DNA of 64,000 nucleotides from Pseudophaeobacter leonis (GCF_002087335.1 NZ_MWVJ01000005.1:1-64000), one strand, 5' to 3'; positions 38,593 to 50,488 are shown, counted from the first letter of the stretch. Notes: generated by a model from the sequence alone, not told the origin. Made by a program: numbers and translations.

Positions 38593-39786
38593 TTACCCTT
38601 TAACCGCTTTTACGATCTTCTCGGCGCCGTCAGAGAGGTTGTCGGCTGCGATCACGTCAAGACCAGAGGTGTTGATGATCTCTTTGCCGGCTTCCACATT
38701 GGTGCCCTCAAGACGGACAACCAGCGGAACCTTCAGGCCCACTTCTTTCACCGCGGCAACAACACCCTCGGCGATCACATCGCAGCGCATGATGCCGCCG
38801 AAGATGTTGACCAGGATGCCTTTGACCTGTGGATCAGAGGTGATGATCTTGAACGCTTCGGTGACTTTCTCTTTGGTGGCGCCGCCACCAACATCGAGGA
38901 AGTTTGCAGGCTCAGCACCATAGAGTTTGATGATGTCCATGGTGGCCATCGCCAGACCGGCGCCGTTCACCATGCAGCCGATCTCACCGTCGAGCGCGAT
39001 GTAGTTCAGGTCGTACTTGGAGGCTTCCAACTCTTTGGGGTCTTCTTCGGTGGTGTCGCGCAGCTCAGCCACATCGGGGTGGCGGTACATGGCGTTGCCG
39101 TCAAAGCTGACCTTGGCGTCGAGCACTTTCAGATCACCGGTGTCAGAGACGATCAGCGGGTTGATTTCCAGCATCTCCATGTCTTTGTCGGTGAAGGCCT
39201 GGTACAGCTGGCCCATCAGTTTGACGCACTGCTTGATCTGCTGGCCCTCAAGGCCGAGCGAGAAGGCGATGCGACGGCCGTGGAACGCCTGATAGCCGGT
39301 GGCTGGATCAACGCTGAACGACAGGATCTTTTCCGGGGTAGAGGCGGCAACCTCTTCGATGTCCATGCCGCCCTCGGTGGAGCAGACAAAGGAGATGCGC
39401 GAGGTCTGGCGATCCACCAGCAGCGCCAGGTACAATTCGGTCTGAATGCCCGAGCCCGCCTCAATATAGATGCGGTTGACCTGTTTGCCGGCGGGGCCGG
39501 CCTGATGCCTGACCAGGGTGCGGCCCAGCATTTTCTTGGCTTCTTCCGAGGCCTCTTCGACCGATTTGGTGAGGCGTACACCGCCTTTTTCACCGGCATC
39601 GGCTTCTTTGAAAGAGCCCTTGCCGCGACCGCCGGCATGGATCTGTGCTTTTACCACCCAAAGTGGGCCGTCAAGCTCCCCTGCGGCGGATTTGGCTTCG
39701 TCGGCCTTCAGTACGATGCGACCGTCGGAAACTGGCGCTCCATAGCTGCGAAGAAGGGCCTTGGCCTGATATTCGTGGATGTTCAT
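38593..39786 (-). CDS. sucC: Succinate-CoA ligase, beta subunit
   Basis: The 397-aa ATP-grasp protein begins [19 protein letters not shown]. It carries [17 protein letters not shown] (nucleotide binding), LEINPLIV and [13 protein letters not shown]. It pairs with SucD to make succinyl-CoA ligase. It is the first gene of the suc run on this strand after mdh; its upstream region holds two GTGATCAC palindromes 21 bp apart at about 113 bp from the start. Confidence 0.97.
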   Translation of the reverse strand: MNIHEYQAKALLRSYGAPVSDGRIVLKADEAKSAAGELDGPLWVVKAQIHAGGRGKGSFKEADAGEKGGVRLTKSVEEASEEAKKMLGRTLVRHQAGPAGKQVNRIYIEAGSGIQTELYLALLVDRQTSRISFVCSTEGGMDIEEVAASTPEKILSFSVDPATGYQAFHGRRIAFSLGLEGQQIKQCVKLMGQLYQAFTDKDMEMLEINPLIVSDTGDLKVLDAKVSFDGNAMYRHPDVAELRDTTEEDPKELEASKYDLNYIALDGEIGCMVNGAGLAMATMDIIKLYGAEPANFLDVGGGATKEKVTEAFKIITSDPQVKGILVNIFGGIMRCDVIAEGVVAAVKEVGLKVPLVVRLEGTNVEAGKEIINTSGLDVIAADNLSDGAEKIVKAVKG

Positions 39787-39898
39787 GAGAAACTGTCCCG
39801 TCTGGCTTCAATAATCTCTGTCATACCGCCGTCATATGCCAAATCTTTAAAGGTTTTTCTTATGCCGCGCGGGTTTTTCACGAAGATTTTCACTATTT

Positions 39899-39927
39899 GT
39901 GATCACAGGTTTTTTACGCGTGATCAC
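39899..39927. promoter_or_regulatory. Twin GTGATCAC palindromes upstream of sucC
   Basis: GTGATCAC occurs at 39899-39906 and again at 39920-39927, starts 21 bp apart. In sucC sense the first is TTGTGATCAC and the second CCTGTGATCACAAA; the proximal one ends 113 bp before the start codon. The same pair with the same spacing lies upstream of sdhC (46377-46405), so a common TCA-cycle regulator is proposed. Confidence 0.6.
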
Positions 39928-40087
39928 AACTGCGGCAAAACCAGGCGCCTGCGCAAGCGAATCAACCCGTGGGTTGAAGAGAGGAGGTGCAACTAAGACA
40001 AAAGCCTTGAACCTGAATTTTTCAAAAAACAGGGCCGGGCGCTGTGGCGTTGTTTGGGTGGTGCCGCGATGCTTGTCTGGCACTTGT

Positions 40088-40155
40088 CCTGAGCGCGGGT
40101 CCTGAGCGCATGGCCTGCTGATCGCACGGCCAGAGCGGATGGCCTGAGCGCACGG
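40088..40155. repeat. Minisatellite, 13-bp unit, five copies
   Basis: Units CCTGAGCGCGGGT, CCTGAGCGCATGG, a 16-bp variant, CCAGAGCGGATGG and CCTGAGCGCACGG run head to tail about 100 bp beyond the mdh stop. The 465-bp gap between sucC and mdh also holds the twin GTGATCAC sites and the mdh terminator, and no gene. Confidence 0.8.
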
Positions 40156-40192
40156 CCTGGCCCTCACAGGGGGCGCGGCTGCGCTCGGATGT

Positions 40193-40223
40193 AAAAAAAG
40201 CCGCCGGAAACTCCGACGGCTTT
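40193..40223 (-). terminator. Intrinsic terminator of mdh
   Basis: On the minus strand AAAGCCGTCGG/CCGGCGGCTTT (one G-U pair) is followed by seven T, 29 bp past the mdh stop. Confidence 0.85.
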
Positions 40224-40251
40224 AATCTTTGTATATGGGAGTGCTGCGCCT

Positions 40252-41984
<1,733 letters not shown>

Positions 41985-42302
41985 TCAGGCGTCGTTGTCG
42001 ACGGAGGGCACTGCTTCTGCCAGGGCTTCAAAGGACTGCCCCGAGGCCATCAGGCAGGTCATGCCCGTGGGCATCGTGACCGTGATGGTCCAGCTGCCGC
42101 TCTCGGCTGAGGCAAAGGTTTCCATGACCATTCCCTGCTGGCCCATGCCAATGGCCTGGCGGCTTTCGCCGTATTTTTCAGCAAGCCGTGCAATGACAAC
42201 CTCGCGCGGTGCGCAGTTGCGGCCCTGGGCGGCAACGGGGGCGGCGGTCATCAGTCCAGTGATAAGGCCCAGGACAGACAGGCCAAGTGTAGTTTTAAAC
42301 AT
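41985..42302 (-). CDS. Small secreted protein of unknown function
   Basis: The 105-aa product begins MFKTTLGLSVLGLITGLMTAAPVAAQ, a classic signal peptide. A short domain follows with two cysteines, RNCAPREVVIARLAEKYGE and TMPTGMTCLMASGQSFEAL, probably disulphide-linked. The pattern recurs in small alphaproteobacterial exported proteins, but no activity is known. A GGAGAAG site supports the start at 42302. It is divergent from mcl2. Confidence 0.75.
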   Translation of the reverse strand: MFKTTLGLSVLGLITGLMTAAPVAAQGRNCAPREVVIARLAEKYGESRQAIGMGQQGMVMETFASAESGSWTITVTMPTGMTCLMASGQSFEALAEAVPSVDNDA

Positions 42303-42767
42303 CGTCTTCTCCATGGGTTTTACCCGTTGCGGAACGGCCGATCTGAAAGAGAGCGGTCAGCTGACCTCTCTGCGAACCCAACAGATCTGGGGCCGGTTGC
42401 GTGTGACGTAATCGTTATGCAGGCCTTTGACCTGATGTATTCTCAACGGGCTTCTGCCCTCGCAGAAAGAGATCCTGTGTCGAAGCCCAGTCCCCGAAAC
42501 CCGGAGGCTAAATCTCGGCTCTGATCCCTGACCTTTCGGTCTCTGCGATAGAAAAAGTTTGCCAAGGACACTTTGAAAAACGGTTAATTCGCCGATCCGA
42601 AGTGAAGATATGGAATGTCAAGTCAAAATACCCTTTTTCATGTGCGGCTTAGCCCGGCGCCCTGGCAGTGTCGTGAGGTCGTTTCTGCAATGCGGCATGA
42701 ATGCTCTTGAAAGTTTCCGCCCGAATCTGTAGCCGTTTGCGCAACAAAATAACCTGGAGGTTTCCTT
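42303..42767. other. 465-bp divergent intergenic region
   Basis: No gene is supported. Near 42685 CTGCAATGCGGCATG resembles, imperfectly, the CTGC-N3-GCAGCAAT site upstream of ccr and phaA. A CCTGGAGG ribosome-binding site at its right end serves mcl2. Promoters for both flanking genes are expected here but no unambiguous -35/-10 pair was found. Confidence 0.4.
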
Positions 42768-43621
42768 ATGGACCCGCGCCCCCGCCCCTATCGTTCGGTA
42801 CTTACATCCCCGGCTCCAAGCCCCGGGCGCTGGAAAAGGCCAAGACCTTGCCGGTGGACGCGGTGATTTTTGACCTTGAGGATGCGGTCTCGGCGGAAGA
42901 AAAGGACAATGCGCGCGATATCCTGGCGGCGGCCCTGAAAGAGGGCGGCTATGGCGCGCGGGTGAAAATTGTCCGCATCAATGGCTTTGACACCCCTTGG
43001 GGCAAAGAGGATGCCAAAGCGGCGGCGTTGATGGATTGTGACGCCATTCTGCTGCCCAAGGTCTCGAGCCCGGCGGATCTGGATGCATTGGACGAGATCA
43101 CCGGCGACAAGCCGCTTTGGGCGATGATGGAGACGCCGCGCGGTATGCTGAACGCCGCCGCCATCGCGGCGCATCCCAAATTGCAGGGCATGGTCATGGG
43201 CACCAATGATCTCGCCAAGGAGCTGCAGACCCGGTTTCGCGCCGATCGTTTGCCGATGATGGCGGGGCTGGGCCTGTGTCTGCTGGCCGCCAAGGCCGAG
43301 GGGCGGATCATTGTGGGTGGTGTCTACAACGCCTTCAAAGATGACGACGGTCTGAAGGAGGAAAGCACCCAGGGGCGCGACATGGGCTTTGATGGCAAGA
43401 CGCTGATCCACCCGGCGCAGGTCGATGTGGCCAATGCGGCCTTTGCTCCCAGCGCTGATGAAATCGATCTCGCCCGGCGTCAGATCACCGCCTTTGAAGA
43501 GGTCGAGGCCTCGGGGCAGGGCGTGGCGGTTGTGGACGGCAAGATCGTGGAAAACCTGCATGTGGCCACCGCACGCGAAATCCTTGCAAAAGCGGATGCA
43601 ATTGCTGCCATTTCCGCCTAG
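42768..43621 (+). CDS. HpcH/HpaI-family malyl-CoA enzyme, probably (3S)-malyl-CoA thioesterase (Mcl2), frameshifted
   Basis: The ATG at 42768 after CCTGGAGG opens MDPRPRPYRSVL. One missing T near 42803 shifts the frame, which then reads YIPGSKPRALEKAKTLPVDAVIFDLEDAV and continues to 43621 (about 284 aa). The acidic metal-binding residues sit in FDLEDAV and the MMETPRG motif. Length and sequence fit the CitE-like Mcl2 group better than the longer malyl-CoA lyase Mcl1. Mcl2 hydrolyses malyl-CoA at the end of the ethylmalonyl-CoA pathway. mch lies three genes downstream, supporting the pathway assignment. Confidence 0.82.
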
Positions 43622-43655
43622 GTGTTAACAAAGTTAACATCTATGGGAGACTGAC

Positions 43656-44207
43656 ATGACACTTCTGGTCCTAGGCATCCTGCTGTGGTGGGGCGCGCAT
43701 CTGTTCAAGCGCGTCGCCCCCGGCATCCGTGAAAAACTGGGCCCCAAGGGCAAGGGCATTGTGGCCGTTGCTTTGGTGCTGAGTATTGTTCTTATGGTGC
43801 TGGGCTATCGCTCGGCCGAGAGCTTTGATCTGGCGCTGTACCCGCCGTTTTTGCAGCATATCAACAATCTGTTGGTGCTGATTGCGCTGTATTTCACCAG
43901 CCCCGGCCCCTCTAAGGGCGCGATTTTTTACAAGATGCGGCATCCGATGCTGTTTGGCTTTGCGCTCTGGGCGGTTGCACATTTGCTGGTCAACTGGGAT
44001 CCGGCGTCCTTTGTGCTGTTTGGCGGCTTGCTGGCCTGGGCGCTGGTCGAGATGGTGGTGATCAACCGGGCAGAGCCCAACTGGACACCAAAACCCAAAG
44101 GCAGCATCAAAAAGGATGCGATGTTCTTTGCGATCTCCATCCTGCTGCTGGCGGTTATTGGCTTTATTCACGGGCTGGTTGGCCCCTCACCGTTTCCAGG
44201 AGGCTGA
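43656..44207 (+). CDS. NnrU family membrane protein
   Basis: The 183-aa product is mostly hydrophobic, with five or six membrane helices, starting LLVLGILLWWGAHLFKRVAPG. It carries the family signature YFTSPGPSKGAIFYKMRHPMLFGFALW. NnrU proteins are linked by name to nitric oxide reduction and related to NnrS/isoprenylcysteine-methyltransferase-like folds; a direct function is unproven. Here it lies inside the mcl2-mch operon rather than near denitrification genes. Confidence 0.9.
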   Translation: MTLLVLGILLWWGAHLFKRVAPGIREKLGPKGKGIVAVALVLSIVLMVLGYRSAESFDLALYPPFLQHINNLLVLIALYFTSPGPSKGAIFYKMRHPMLFGFALWAVAHLLVNWDPASFVLFGGLLAWALVEMVVINRAEPNWTPKPKGSIKKDAMFFAISILLLAVIGFIHGLVGPSPFPGG

Positions 44208-44210
44208 GGC

Positions 44211-44414
44211 ATGAAACTGTACCGGTTCCTGAGCGAAGACGACACCTCCGCCTTTTGTCACAAGGTGACCGATGCGCTGAACAAAGGGTGGGAGCTGCAT
44301 GGCAGCCCTACCCAGACCTTTGATCCGGTCAAAGGCATCATGCGTTGCGGTCAGTCTGTGGTGAAAGAGGTGGATGGCACCTACACACCCGAGACAAAAC
44401 TGGGAGAACACTGA
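44211..44414 (+). CDS. DUF1737 domain protein
   Basis: The 67-aa protein MKLYRFLSEDDTSAFCHKVTDALNKGWELHG matches DUF1737, a small beta-rich domain of unknown function. The start has a CAGGAGG site overlapping the nnrU stop region, and its stop overlaps the mch ATG by 1 bp. It is thus tightly coupled in the mcl2-nnrU-DUF1737-mch operon. Confidence 0.88.
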   Translation: MKLYRFLSEDDTSAFCHKVTDALNKGWELHGSPTQTFDPVKGIMRCGQSVVKEVDGTYTPETKLGEH

Positions 44415-45461
44415 TGGTCAAGACCAGAGTGGCAAAAACCAATTCAGGCCGATTTTTTGAGGACTACGCCCTGGGCGATGTGATCCGCCATGCGGTGCCG
44501 CGCACCGTATCGGGCGGCGAGCGCGCCCTGTATCATGCGCTCTATCCGGCGCGTCATGCGCTCTATTCCTCGGATGAATTTGCCCGCCGCTCTGGTCTGC
44601 CAAAGGCGCCGCTGGACGATCTGGCCGCCTTTCATATCGTGTTTGGCAAGACGGTGCCGGATGTTTCGCTGAATGCAGTGGCCAATCTGGGCTACGCCGA
44701 GGGACGCTGGCTGCTGCCGGTCTATGAGGGCGACACCCTGCGCTCTGAGAGCGAGGTGATTGGCGTTAAGCAGAACTCCAACGGCAAATCCGGTGTGGTC
44801 TATGTGCGCACACGCGGCCTGAACCAGCGTGACGAGACGGTGATGGAATACGTGCGCTGGGTGATGGTGCGCAAAGGCAACCTGGACGCGCCCGCGCCCG
44901 AAACCGTGCTGCCAGAGCTGGCAAAGGTCATTCCGGCGGATCAGCTGGTGCTGCCTGCGGGGCTGGATTTCAGCGATTACGATTTTGACCTCGCGGGAGA
45001 GGCGCATCGCTGGGGCGACTACGCGGTGGGCGAGACCATCAAACCACGTCGATGGCGTCACCGTTGAGGAGGCCGAGCATATGCTGGCCACCCGCCTGTG
45101 GCAGAACACCGCCAAGGTGCATTTTGACAATACCGCACGCCCGGATGGCACCCGGCTGATCTATGGCGGCCACGCGATCTCGATGGCGCGGGCGCTGTCG
45201 TTCAATGGTCTGGCCAATGCGCAGATGATTGTGGGCCTCAACGGTGGGGCGCATGCCAACCCTTGTCTGTCTGGCACCACCATCCGCGCCTGGTCCGAGG
45301 TGCTGGACAAGGCAGAGACCGCGGCCGCCGGCGTGGGCGTCATTCGTCTGCGTCTGGTGGCCACCAAAGGCGGCGCGCCTTTTGATCTGAAGGGCGAGGA
45401 TGGCAAATACCTGCCAGACGTGCTGCTGGATCTGGATTACTGGGCGTTGATGCCTAAATAA
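44414..45461 (+). CDS. mch: Mesaconyl-C1-CoA (beta-methylmalyl-CoA) hydratase, MaoC fold, frameshifted
   Basis: The frame opens MVKTRVAKTNSGRFFEDYALG and breaks at an AAA run (45041-45043). Removing one A gives GETINHVDGVTVEEAEHM and the rest to 45461, about 348 aa. Two hot-dog MaoC-like halves are visible, the second with HFDNTARPDGTRLIYGGHAIS. Length and sequence fit Mch of the ethylmalonyl-CoA pathway, which hydrates mesaconyl-C1-CoA to erythro-beta-methylmalyl-CoA. The gene ends an operon with mcl2 and is followed by a strong terminator. Confidence 0.9.
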
Positions 45462-45490
45462 TCAGTCCCATATCACATAGCTGCTTCCAG

Positions 45491-45530
45491 AATGGCCATG
45501 CGGCAGTGCGCGTGGCCATTTGTGTTTTTT
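45491..45530 (+). terminator. Intrinsic terminator after mch
   Basis: AATGGCCATGCG pairs with CGCGTGGCCATT (12 bp, one G-U) around a GCAGTG loop, followed by TGTGTTTTTT. It closes the mcl2-nnrU-DUF1737-mch operon. Confidence 0.85.
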
Positions 45531-45623
45531 ACGGGTGAAAAGCGCATAGCTTTGTGTTTGTCCGCTCCCTTTGCCGGCTCAAAGGGGGTGACGGCATCAA
45601 AACTTCTGGCCTAGACTTTTGTC

Positions 45624-46367
45624 ATGAGGATCAAAGCCCGTCTCCTTGCTGGTTTCATCTCAGTGCTGCCGCTGCCTGCTTTGGCCTGCGATCTGGCGCT
45701 GGTGCTGGCCGTGGATGTCTCGGGCTCGGTGGATGCCACCGAGTATCGCATTCAGATGGATGGTCTTGCAGCGGGGCTGCGTGATGGTGTCGTCTCTGAG
45801 GCACTGGTGCGGGCGCAGGCGCAGGTCACCCTGATCCAGTGGTCCGGGCGGGCCCGGCAGGAAGTCTCTATTCCCTGGACGGCGACCCACACATTCGGAG
45901 ATGTCGAGGCTCTGGCCCAAAGCATCGAAGCCGCGCCGCGTCCCTGGCGCAACTATTCCACCGCTTTGGGCGAGGCGCTTTTGCTGGGGCTGACACAGTT
46001 CTCGCGGGGGGCTGACTGTGACAAGCGGGTGATTGATGTAGCCGGTGACAGCTAATCCAACGAGGGCATTGAGCCCGCCGCCTTGAAGCCCCGGCTGAAG
46101 GCGGCCGGGGTCACCGTCAATGCCATCGCCATTGAACAGAGCGAGCCCGAGTTGACAGCCTATTTCTATGAGCATGTGATCCGGGGCGAAGGTGCGTTTG
46201 TGGAGACGGCGCGCAGCTTTCGCGACTATCCTGAAAAGATCCGCCGCAAGCTGGTGCGAGAAGTCGCGCGCAAAACTGCCGTAAATGCACCGCCAATTCA
46301 GCAGCGCGGCCGTAATTTACAAAGATTTGTACTGAGGGGGGATGATTCTGAAAAAGATTTCAGATAA
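45624..46367 (+). pseudogene. DUF1194 (von Willebrand A-like) secreted protein with an in-frame stop
   Basis: A signal peptide (ARLLAGFISVLPLPALA) precedes a VWA-type domain with the metal-site motif LAVDVSGSVDATEY. At 46053-46055 TAA interrupts the frame within VAGDS-stop-SNEGIEP. The family has DVSGDG-x-SNEG here, so the stop replaces one variable codon. The same frame then continues through AAGVTVNAIAIE and YFYEHVIRGEGAFVETA to 46367. A single C-to-T change of CAA would explain it, as would a base-call error. DUF1194 proteins are exported and of unknown role. The gene lies directly upstream of sdhC. Confidence 0.85.
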
Positions 46368-46376
46368 TGGGATTTT

Positions 46377-46405
46377 GTGATCACTGGGCGGTTTCCTGTG
46401 ATCAC
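46377..46405. promoter_or_regulatory. Twin GTGATCAC palindromes upstream of sdhC
   Basis: GTGATCAC occurs at 46377-46384 and 46398-46405, starts 21 bp (two helical turns) apart. Context is TTGTGATCAC and CCTGTGATCACGAA; the proximal copy ends 115 bp before the sdhC start. This mirrors the sucC upstream region almost exactly. Confidence 0.6.
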
Positions 46406-46519
46406 GAAACATCTTTTTTTGCAAAACAGGTCAAATAACCGCCGAAATTTACCTGTCGTTTGGGTGACAGCAGGCAAAAATCAGCTAAAACATCACCAGC
46501 TAACTGTGAAGGAGCCACC

Positions 46520-46909
46520 ATGGCCGACGCCAATCGCGGCAACCGCCCGCTTTCGCCATTTATGATCGGGTCGTACTACCGGCCCCAGATGACGTCTATT
46601 TCGTCCATTATGGTCCGCATCACCGGGATCGCTACGCTTGGCCTGGCAGTGCTGGTGGTGGGCTGGCTGGTGGCTGCTGCAATGTCTGCAGAGGCTTTTG
46701 CCCTGGTCGACGGTCTGCTGCGCAGCTGGTTTGGCGATTTGGTTCTGCTCGGTGCGACCTGGGCGCTGTGGTATCACGTCCTGGGGCGCCTGCGGCATGT
46801 GATCTGGGATTTCGGCTACTGGGTTGAGATCAAGGTTTCAGAACGGATGGGCCTGGGCATGTTTGTTGGCGCAACCGTCCTGACAGTAATCACTGCCCTC
46901 GTGGTGTAA
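46520..46909 (+). CDS. sdhC: Succinate dehydrogenase cytochrome b556 subunit
   Basis: The 129-aa subunit begins MADANRGNRPLSPF with SIMVRITGIATLGLAVLVVGWL (first membrane helix, haem/quinone region SIxHRxTG-like). LLGATWALWYHVLGRLRHVIWD carries the haem-ligand His. Three membrane helices are expected. It anchors SdhAB to the inner membrane and binds ubiquinone with SdhD. A GAAGGAG site supports the start at 46520. sdhD follows after 10 bp. Confidence 0.95.
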   Translation: MADANRGNRPLSPFMIGSYYRPQMTSISSIMVRITGIATLGLAVLVVGWLVAAAMSAEAFALVDGLLRSWFGDLVLLGATWALWYHVLGRLRHVIWDFGYWVEIKVSERMGLGMFVGATVLTVITALVV

Positions 46910-46919
46910 GGAGCGACCC

Positions 46920-47291
46920 ATGCAATATCTGACCGACCGCAAACGAGCCCAGGGTCTGGGTGCAAGCCGCACCGGCACCAAACATCACTGGCAGATGCTT
47001 GTCAGCTCGATCCTGATGATCCCCACGGTTCCACTGTTTATTTTCACGTTTGGCTACGGTCTGGGCGGCAGCTATGACGAGGTTCTGGCCTATTTCAGCC
47101 GCCCCATCCCGGCCATCATCATGGCGCTGAGCCTGATCGTGATCATCCAGCACGTCATGCGCGAAACCCATGAGGCGATCGAGGATTATGTCCACGGGAC
47201 CAAGGCCAAGCTCGCGATTGTCGCCGTGACCGCCTTTTCCTACACGATGATCACTGCGGGCCTTTTCGCCCTCGTTAAACTCGCTCTTTAG
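46920..47291 (+). CDS. sdhD: Succinate dehydrogenase membrane anchor subunit
   Basis: The 123-aa protein has [24 protein letters not shown], the usual N-terminus, and three membrane helices. A conserved His in [20 protein letters not shown] is probably involved in haem or quinone binding. It overlaps nothing and lies 25 bp before sdhA in the sdh operon. Confidence 0.94.
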   Translation: MQYLTDRKRAQGLGASRTGTKHHWQMLVSSILMIPTVPLFIFTFGYGLGGSYDEVLAYFSRPIPAIIMALSLIVIIQHVMRETHEAIEDYVHGTKAKLAIVAVTAFSYTMITAGLFALVKLAL

Positions 47292-47316
47292 AATATGCGC
47301 GGTAAGGAATAAAACG

Positions 47317-49125
47317 ATGACAGCAGCATATGAATATGAAACCCACGAATACGACGTCGTTGTTGTAGGCGCAGGTGGTGCAGGTTTGCGGGCGACGCTC
47401 GGCATGGCCGAACAGGGGCTGCGCACGGCCTGCGTGACCAAGGTTTTCCCAACCCGGTCGCACACGGTTGCGGCACAGGGCGGCATTGCCGCCTCTTTGT
47501 CCAATATGGGCCCCGATAACTGGCAGTGGCATATGTATGACACGGTCAAGGGCTCTGACTGGCTGGGTGACACGGATGCGATGGAATACCTCGCCCGCGA
47601 AGCCCCCAAGGCGGTCTATGAGCTGGAGCACTACGGCGTGCCGTTCAGCCGTACCGAAGAGGGCAAGATCTATCAGCGTCCCTTTGGTGGCCACACCACT
47701 GAGTTCGGCGAAGGCCCTGCGGTGCAGCGCACCTGTGCCGCGGCGGACCGGACCGGCCACGCCATTTTGCACACGCTCTATGGTCAGTCTCTGAAGAACA
47801 ACGCTGAATTCTACATCGAATATTTTGCCATCGACATGATCAGGTCGGACGAGGGTGAATGTCAGGGCGTTGTCTGCTGGAAGCTTGATGACGGCACCAT
47901 GCATGTCTTCAATGCCAAGATGGTTGTTCTGGCCACCGGCGGCTATGGCCGTGCCTTCTTCTCGGCCACCTCGGCCCATACCTGCACCGGCGACGGTGGC
48001 GGCATGGTGGCGCGGGCGGGTCTGGCGCTGCAGGATATGGAATTTGTCCAGTTCCACCCCACCGGCATCTACGGCTCTGGCTGTCTGATCACCGAGGGCG
48101 CACGCGGCGAAGGCGGCTATCTCACCAACTCTGAAGGGGAACGGTTCCTGGAGCGCTACGCGCCCCAGTACAAAGACCTTGCCCCCCGTGACTATGTTTC
48201 GCGTTCCAACACCATGGAGATCCGTGAAGGCCGTGGTGTTGGCGCTGATGGTGACCATATTCACCTGAACCTCAGCCACCTGCCGCCCGAGGCCCTGGCC
48301 GAGCGTCTGCCGGGTATCTCTGAGAGCGCCAAGATCTTTGCCGGTGTTGATGTCACCAAAGAGCCGATCCCGGTTCTGCCAACGGTGCACTACAACATGG
48401 GTGGCATTCCGACCAACTATTGGGGCGAAGTGCTGAACCCAACCGCAGAGAACCCAACCGGCGTTGTGCCTGGCCTGATGGCTGTGGGCGAAGCGGGCTG
48501 TGCCTCGGTGCATGGCGCCAACCGTCTGGGATCGAACTCGCTGATTGACCTTGTGGTCTTTGGCCGGGCTGCGGCCATTCGCGCCGGCAAAATCGTTGAC
48601 GCAGAGGCGCCGAACCCAGTGCTGAACCAGCCTTCGGTCGATAAGGCCTTTGATCGCTTCGATGGCTTGCGCAATGCCAATGGCGGTATCGCCACGGCGG
48701 ATCTGCGTCTGGAGATGCAGCGCACCATGCAGTCGGATGCAGCTGTTTTCCGCACGGACAAGTCGCTGAAAGAGGGCGTCGATAAGATGACCACGATTGC
48801 GGGCAAGATGGGCGACCTCAAGGTCACTGATCGCTCTCTGGTGTGGAACTCGGATCTGATGGAGACGCTGGAGCTGGCCAACCTGATGCCAAACGCGCTG
48901 GCCACCATTCACGGCGCCGAAGCCCGCCGCGAAAGCCGCGGTGCCCACGCGCATGAGGATTATTCCACACGCGATGATGAGAACTGGCGGGTCCATACCG
49001 TCAGCCGGGTTGACGACGCCAAGGTCGATCTGACCTACCCTCCGGTTATCCTTGATCGTCTGACCACCGAAGAAGAAGGCGGCATCAGCCTGGCGAAGAT
49101 CGCTCCAAAAGCGCGTACCTTCTGA
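47317..49125 (+). CDS. sdhA: Succinate dehydrogenase flavoprotein subunit
   Basis: The 602-aa flavoprotein has FAD-binding [15 protein letters not shown] near the N-terminus, the covalent-FAD His in [12 protein letters not shown] and the active-site [21 protein letters not shown]. The C-terminal [17 protein letters not shown] and [13 protein letters not shown] complete it. It oxidises succinate to fumarate and passes electrons to SdhB. The reading frame is intact, unlike several neighbours. Confidence 0.97.
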   Translation: MTAAYEYETHEYDVVVVGAGGAGLRATLGMAEQGLRTACVTKVFPTRSHTVAAQGGIAASLSNMGPDNWQWHMYDTVKGSDWLGDTDAMEYLAREAPKAVYELEHYGVPFSRTEEGKIYQRPFGGHTTEFGEGPAVQRTCAAADRTGHAILHTLYGQSLKNNAEFYIEYFAIDMIRSDEGECQGVVCWKLDDGTMHVFNAKMVVLATGGYGRAFFSATSAHTCTGDGGGMVARAGLALQDMEFVQFHPTGIYGSGCLITEGARGEGGYLTNSEGERFLERYAPQYKDLAPRDYVSRSNTMEIREGRGVGADGDHIHLNLSHLPPEALAERLPGISESAKIFAGVDVTKEPIPVLPTVHYNMGGIPTNYWGEVLNPTAENPTGVVPGLMAVGEAGCASVHGANRLGSNSLIDLVVFGRAAAIRAGKIVDAEAPNPVLNQPSVDKAFDRFDGLRNANGGIATADLRLEMQRTMQSDAAVFRTDKSLKEGVDKMTTIAGKMGDLKVTDRSLVWNSDLMETLELANLMPNALATIHGAEARRESRGAHAHEDYSTRDDENWRVHTVSRVDDAKVDLTYPPVILDRLTTEEEGGISLAKIAPKARTF

Positions 49126-49126
49126 T

Positions 49127-49357
49127 ATGAGGGCAGGCTGGGATATCAAAGTGGTGCAGCTGGGCTTTATTGTCCTGTTGCTGTCGGCCTGTGCCGACAT
49201 GCCCGAGATATCCCAGAGCGCTCTGCCAGCGGGCTACGCCCTGATGCCCGGTGATGAGGCCCTGTGGCAAAGACTGACCGAGGCAGAGCAAAGGCGCGCC
49301 TTGGCGTTCTTGTCTGATGGCTCGACCATCCGGTCCTCTCTTGCAGGGGACTATTAA
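49127..49357 (+). CDS. Small lipoprotein between sdhA and sdhB
   Basis: The 76-aa product reads VVQLGFIVLLLSACADMPEIS at the N-terminus, with lipobox LSAC, then a helical segment ALWQRLTEAEQRRALAFLSDG. It starts 1 bp after the sdhA stop, so it is translated from the sdh mRNA. Short genes between sdhA and sdhB occur in other Rhodobacteraceae; no function is known. Confidence 0.75.
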   Translation: MRAGWDIKVVQLGFIVLLLSACADMPEISQSALPAGYALMPGDEALWQRLTEAEQRRALAFLSDGSTIRSSLAGDY

Positions 49358-49417
49358 CATGGTGGCTGTGGCGCATCGCACTGTTTCAGCTTATCCTTTC
49401 CGTCGTGGAAGGGGCTG

Positions 49418-50332
49418 ATGATGTCGACATTAGACAGCTCGGCACTGGATGGCGCGGAACTGGATAGCTCGCTGCCGCGCGAATGGCAGGCGCTTGGCTT
49501 TACGCCGGGCCTCAGCCTGCGGGTGTTTGGCATGCGCCGCTCGGGCAATCACGCCATTCTGTCCTGGTTGCAGCGCAATGCACCGGCGGGGGGTTCGGTC
49601 TTTCTGAACAATTGCAAACCCGGCACTGATCCGCTGCAGAACTCGCGCGGGATCGAGCTCAATGGCGCCCATGCCTCGCAGAACAAGGCCCGGCGTGACA
49701 TGACCTCGGTGACCGTGAGGCAGCTGATGGCGCGCTATTACTGGTCTCCTATGAGGACACCAGCCCGGCGGAGTTTGGTGTTTCGCGTCAGGTCTCGGGC
49801 GGCTTTGATGAGGGGCTGTTTTCCCACAATATCCTGATCTACAGAAGTTTTCTGAACTGGTCGGCCTCGCTGCTGAAAAAGATGCAGGGCAATGAGGGCT
49901 ACAGTCCTGGTGCGCCGCAATGCGATATTGCTGCGCACGGTGGACAGCTATACCCGGCTTCTGCAGCTGGTGCGCCAGGCGCGGGATCTTGGGCTGGTGG
50001 CGATTTGCTATGACCGCTGGGTCGCCAGCGAAAGCTATCGTGCAGCGCTGTTGCAAGATCTGGGACTGCAGCAGCGGGACAATGGTCTTGGCAAGGTGCA
50101 GGCCTACGGTGGCGGCTCGTCTTTCCAAAAAGAAGCGGCCTCCGCGACCGAGTTGCAGACAGACAAACGCTGGGCCCAGATGCGGGGTGAGCCAGAGTAT
50201 CAGGCGGTTTTGCATCTGGCGGCGCGCGATACGGCGCTGATGGCCGCGCTTGACGCTTTGTTTCCCAAGGACGCAGCCTATCTGAAATCGGTGGCCGAAC
50301 AGGCGCCTTTGCCGCAGGGGGCGATTTCATGA
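49418..50332 (+). pseudogene. P-loop sulfotransferase-like protein, frame broken at least twice, within the sdh operon
   Basis: The first frame carries LSLRVFGMRRSGNHAILSWL, a P-loop with the RSGNHxI pattern of sulfotransferase-like nucleotide binders. Near 49740 the reading moves to a second frame (LVSYEDTSPAEFGVSRQVSG and HNILIYRSFLNWSASLLKK). Near 49895 it moves to a third (VLVRRNAILLRTVDSYTRLL, ending 50332). Rejoined length is about 305 aa. Donor and acceptor are not predictable. Its position between sdhA and sdhB is unusual. Sequencing indels could explain both breaks, but this accessory gene could also be truly decaying. Confidence 0.6.
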
Positions 50333-50488
50333 TCCATGCCTCCTGTCGCCAGAACCTCACAATTGCCTCATCCGGGGTTGTTATTGATTTTCGGCAGGGC
50401 CTGTTGGCTTTGCCGTTCCATCCGATCTCCTGCCAGCTGAGGGCTTTTGCCCTTGGTGTGGCAGGTCGCTAAGCAAGGAGAACGATCT

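Noticed and set aside
47275-49200. A 641-codon open frame on the minus strand opposite sdhA
   Set aside because: sdhA on the plus strand is unmistakable; the antisense translation shows no fold or motif and has shadow composition.
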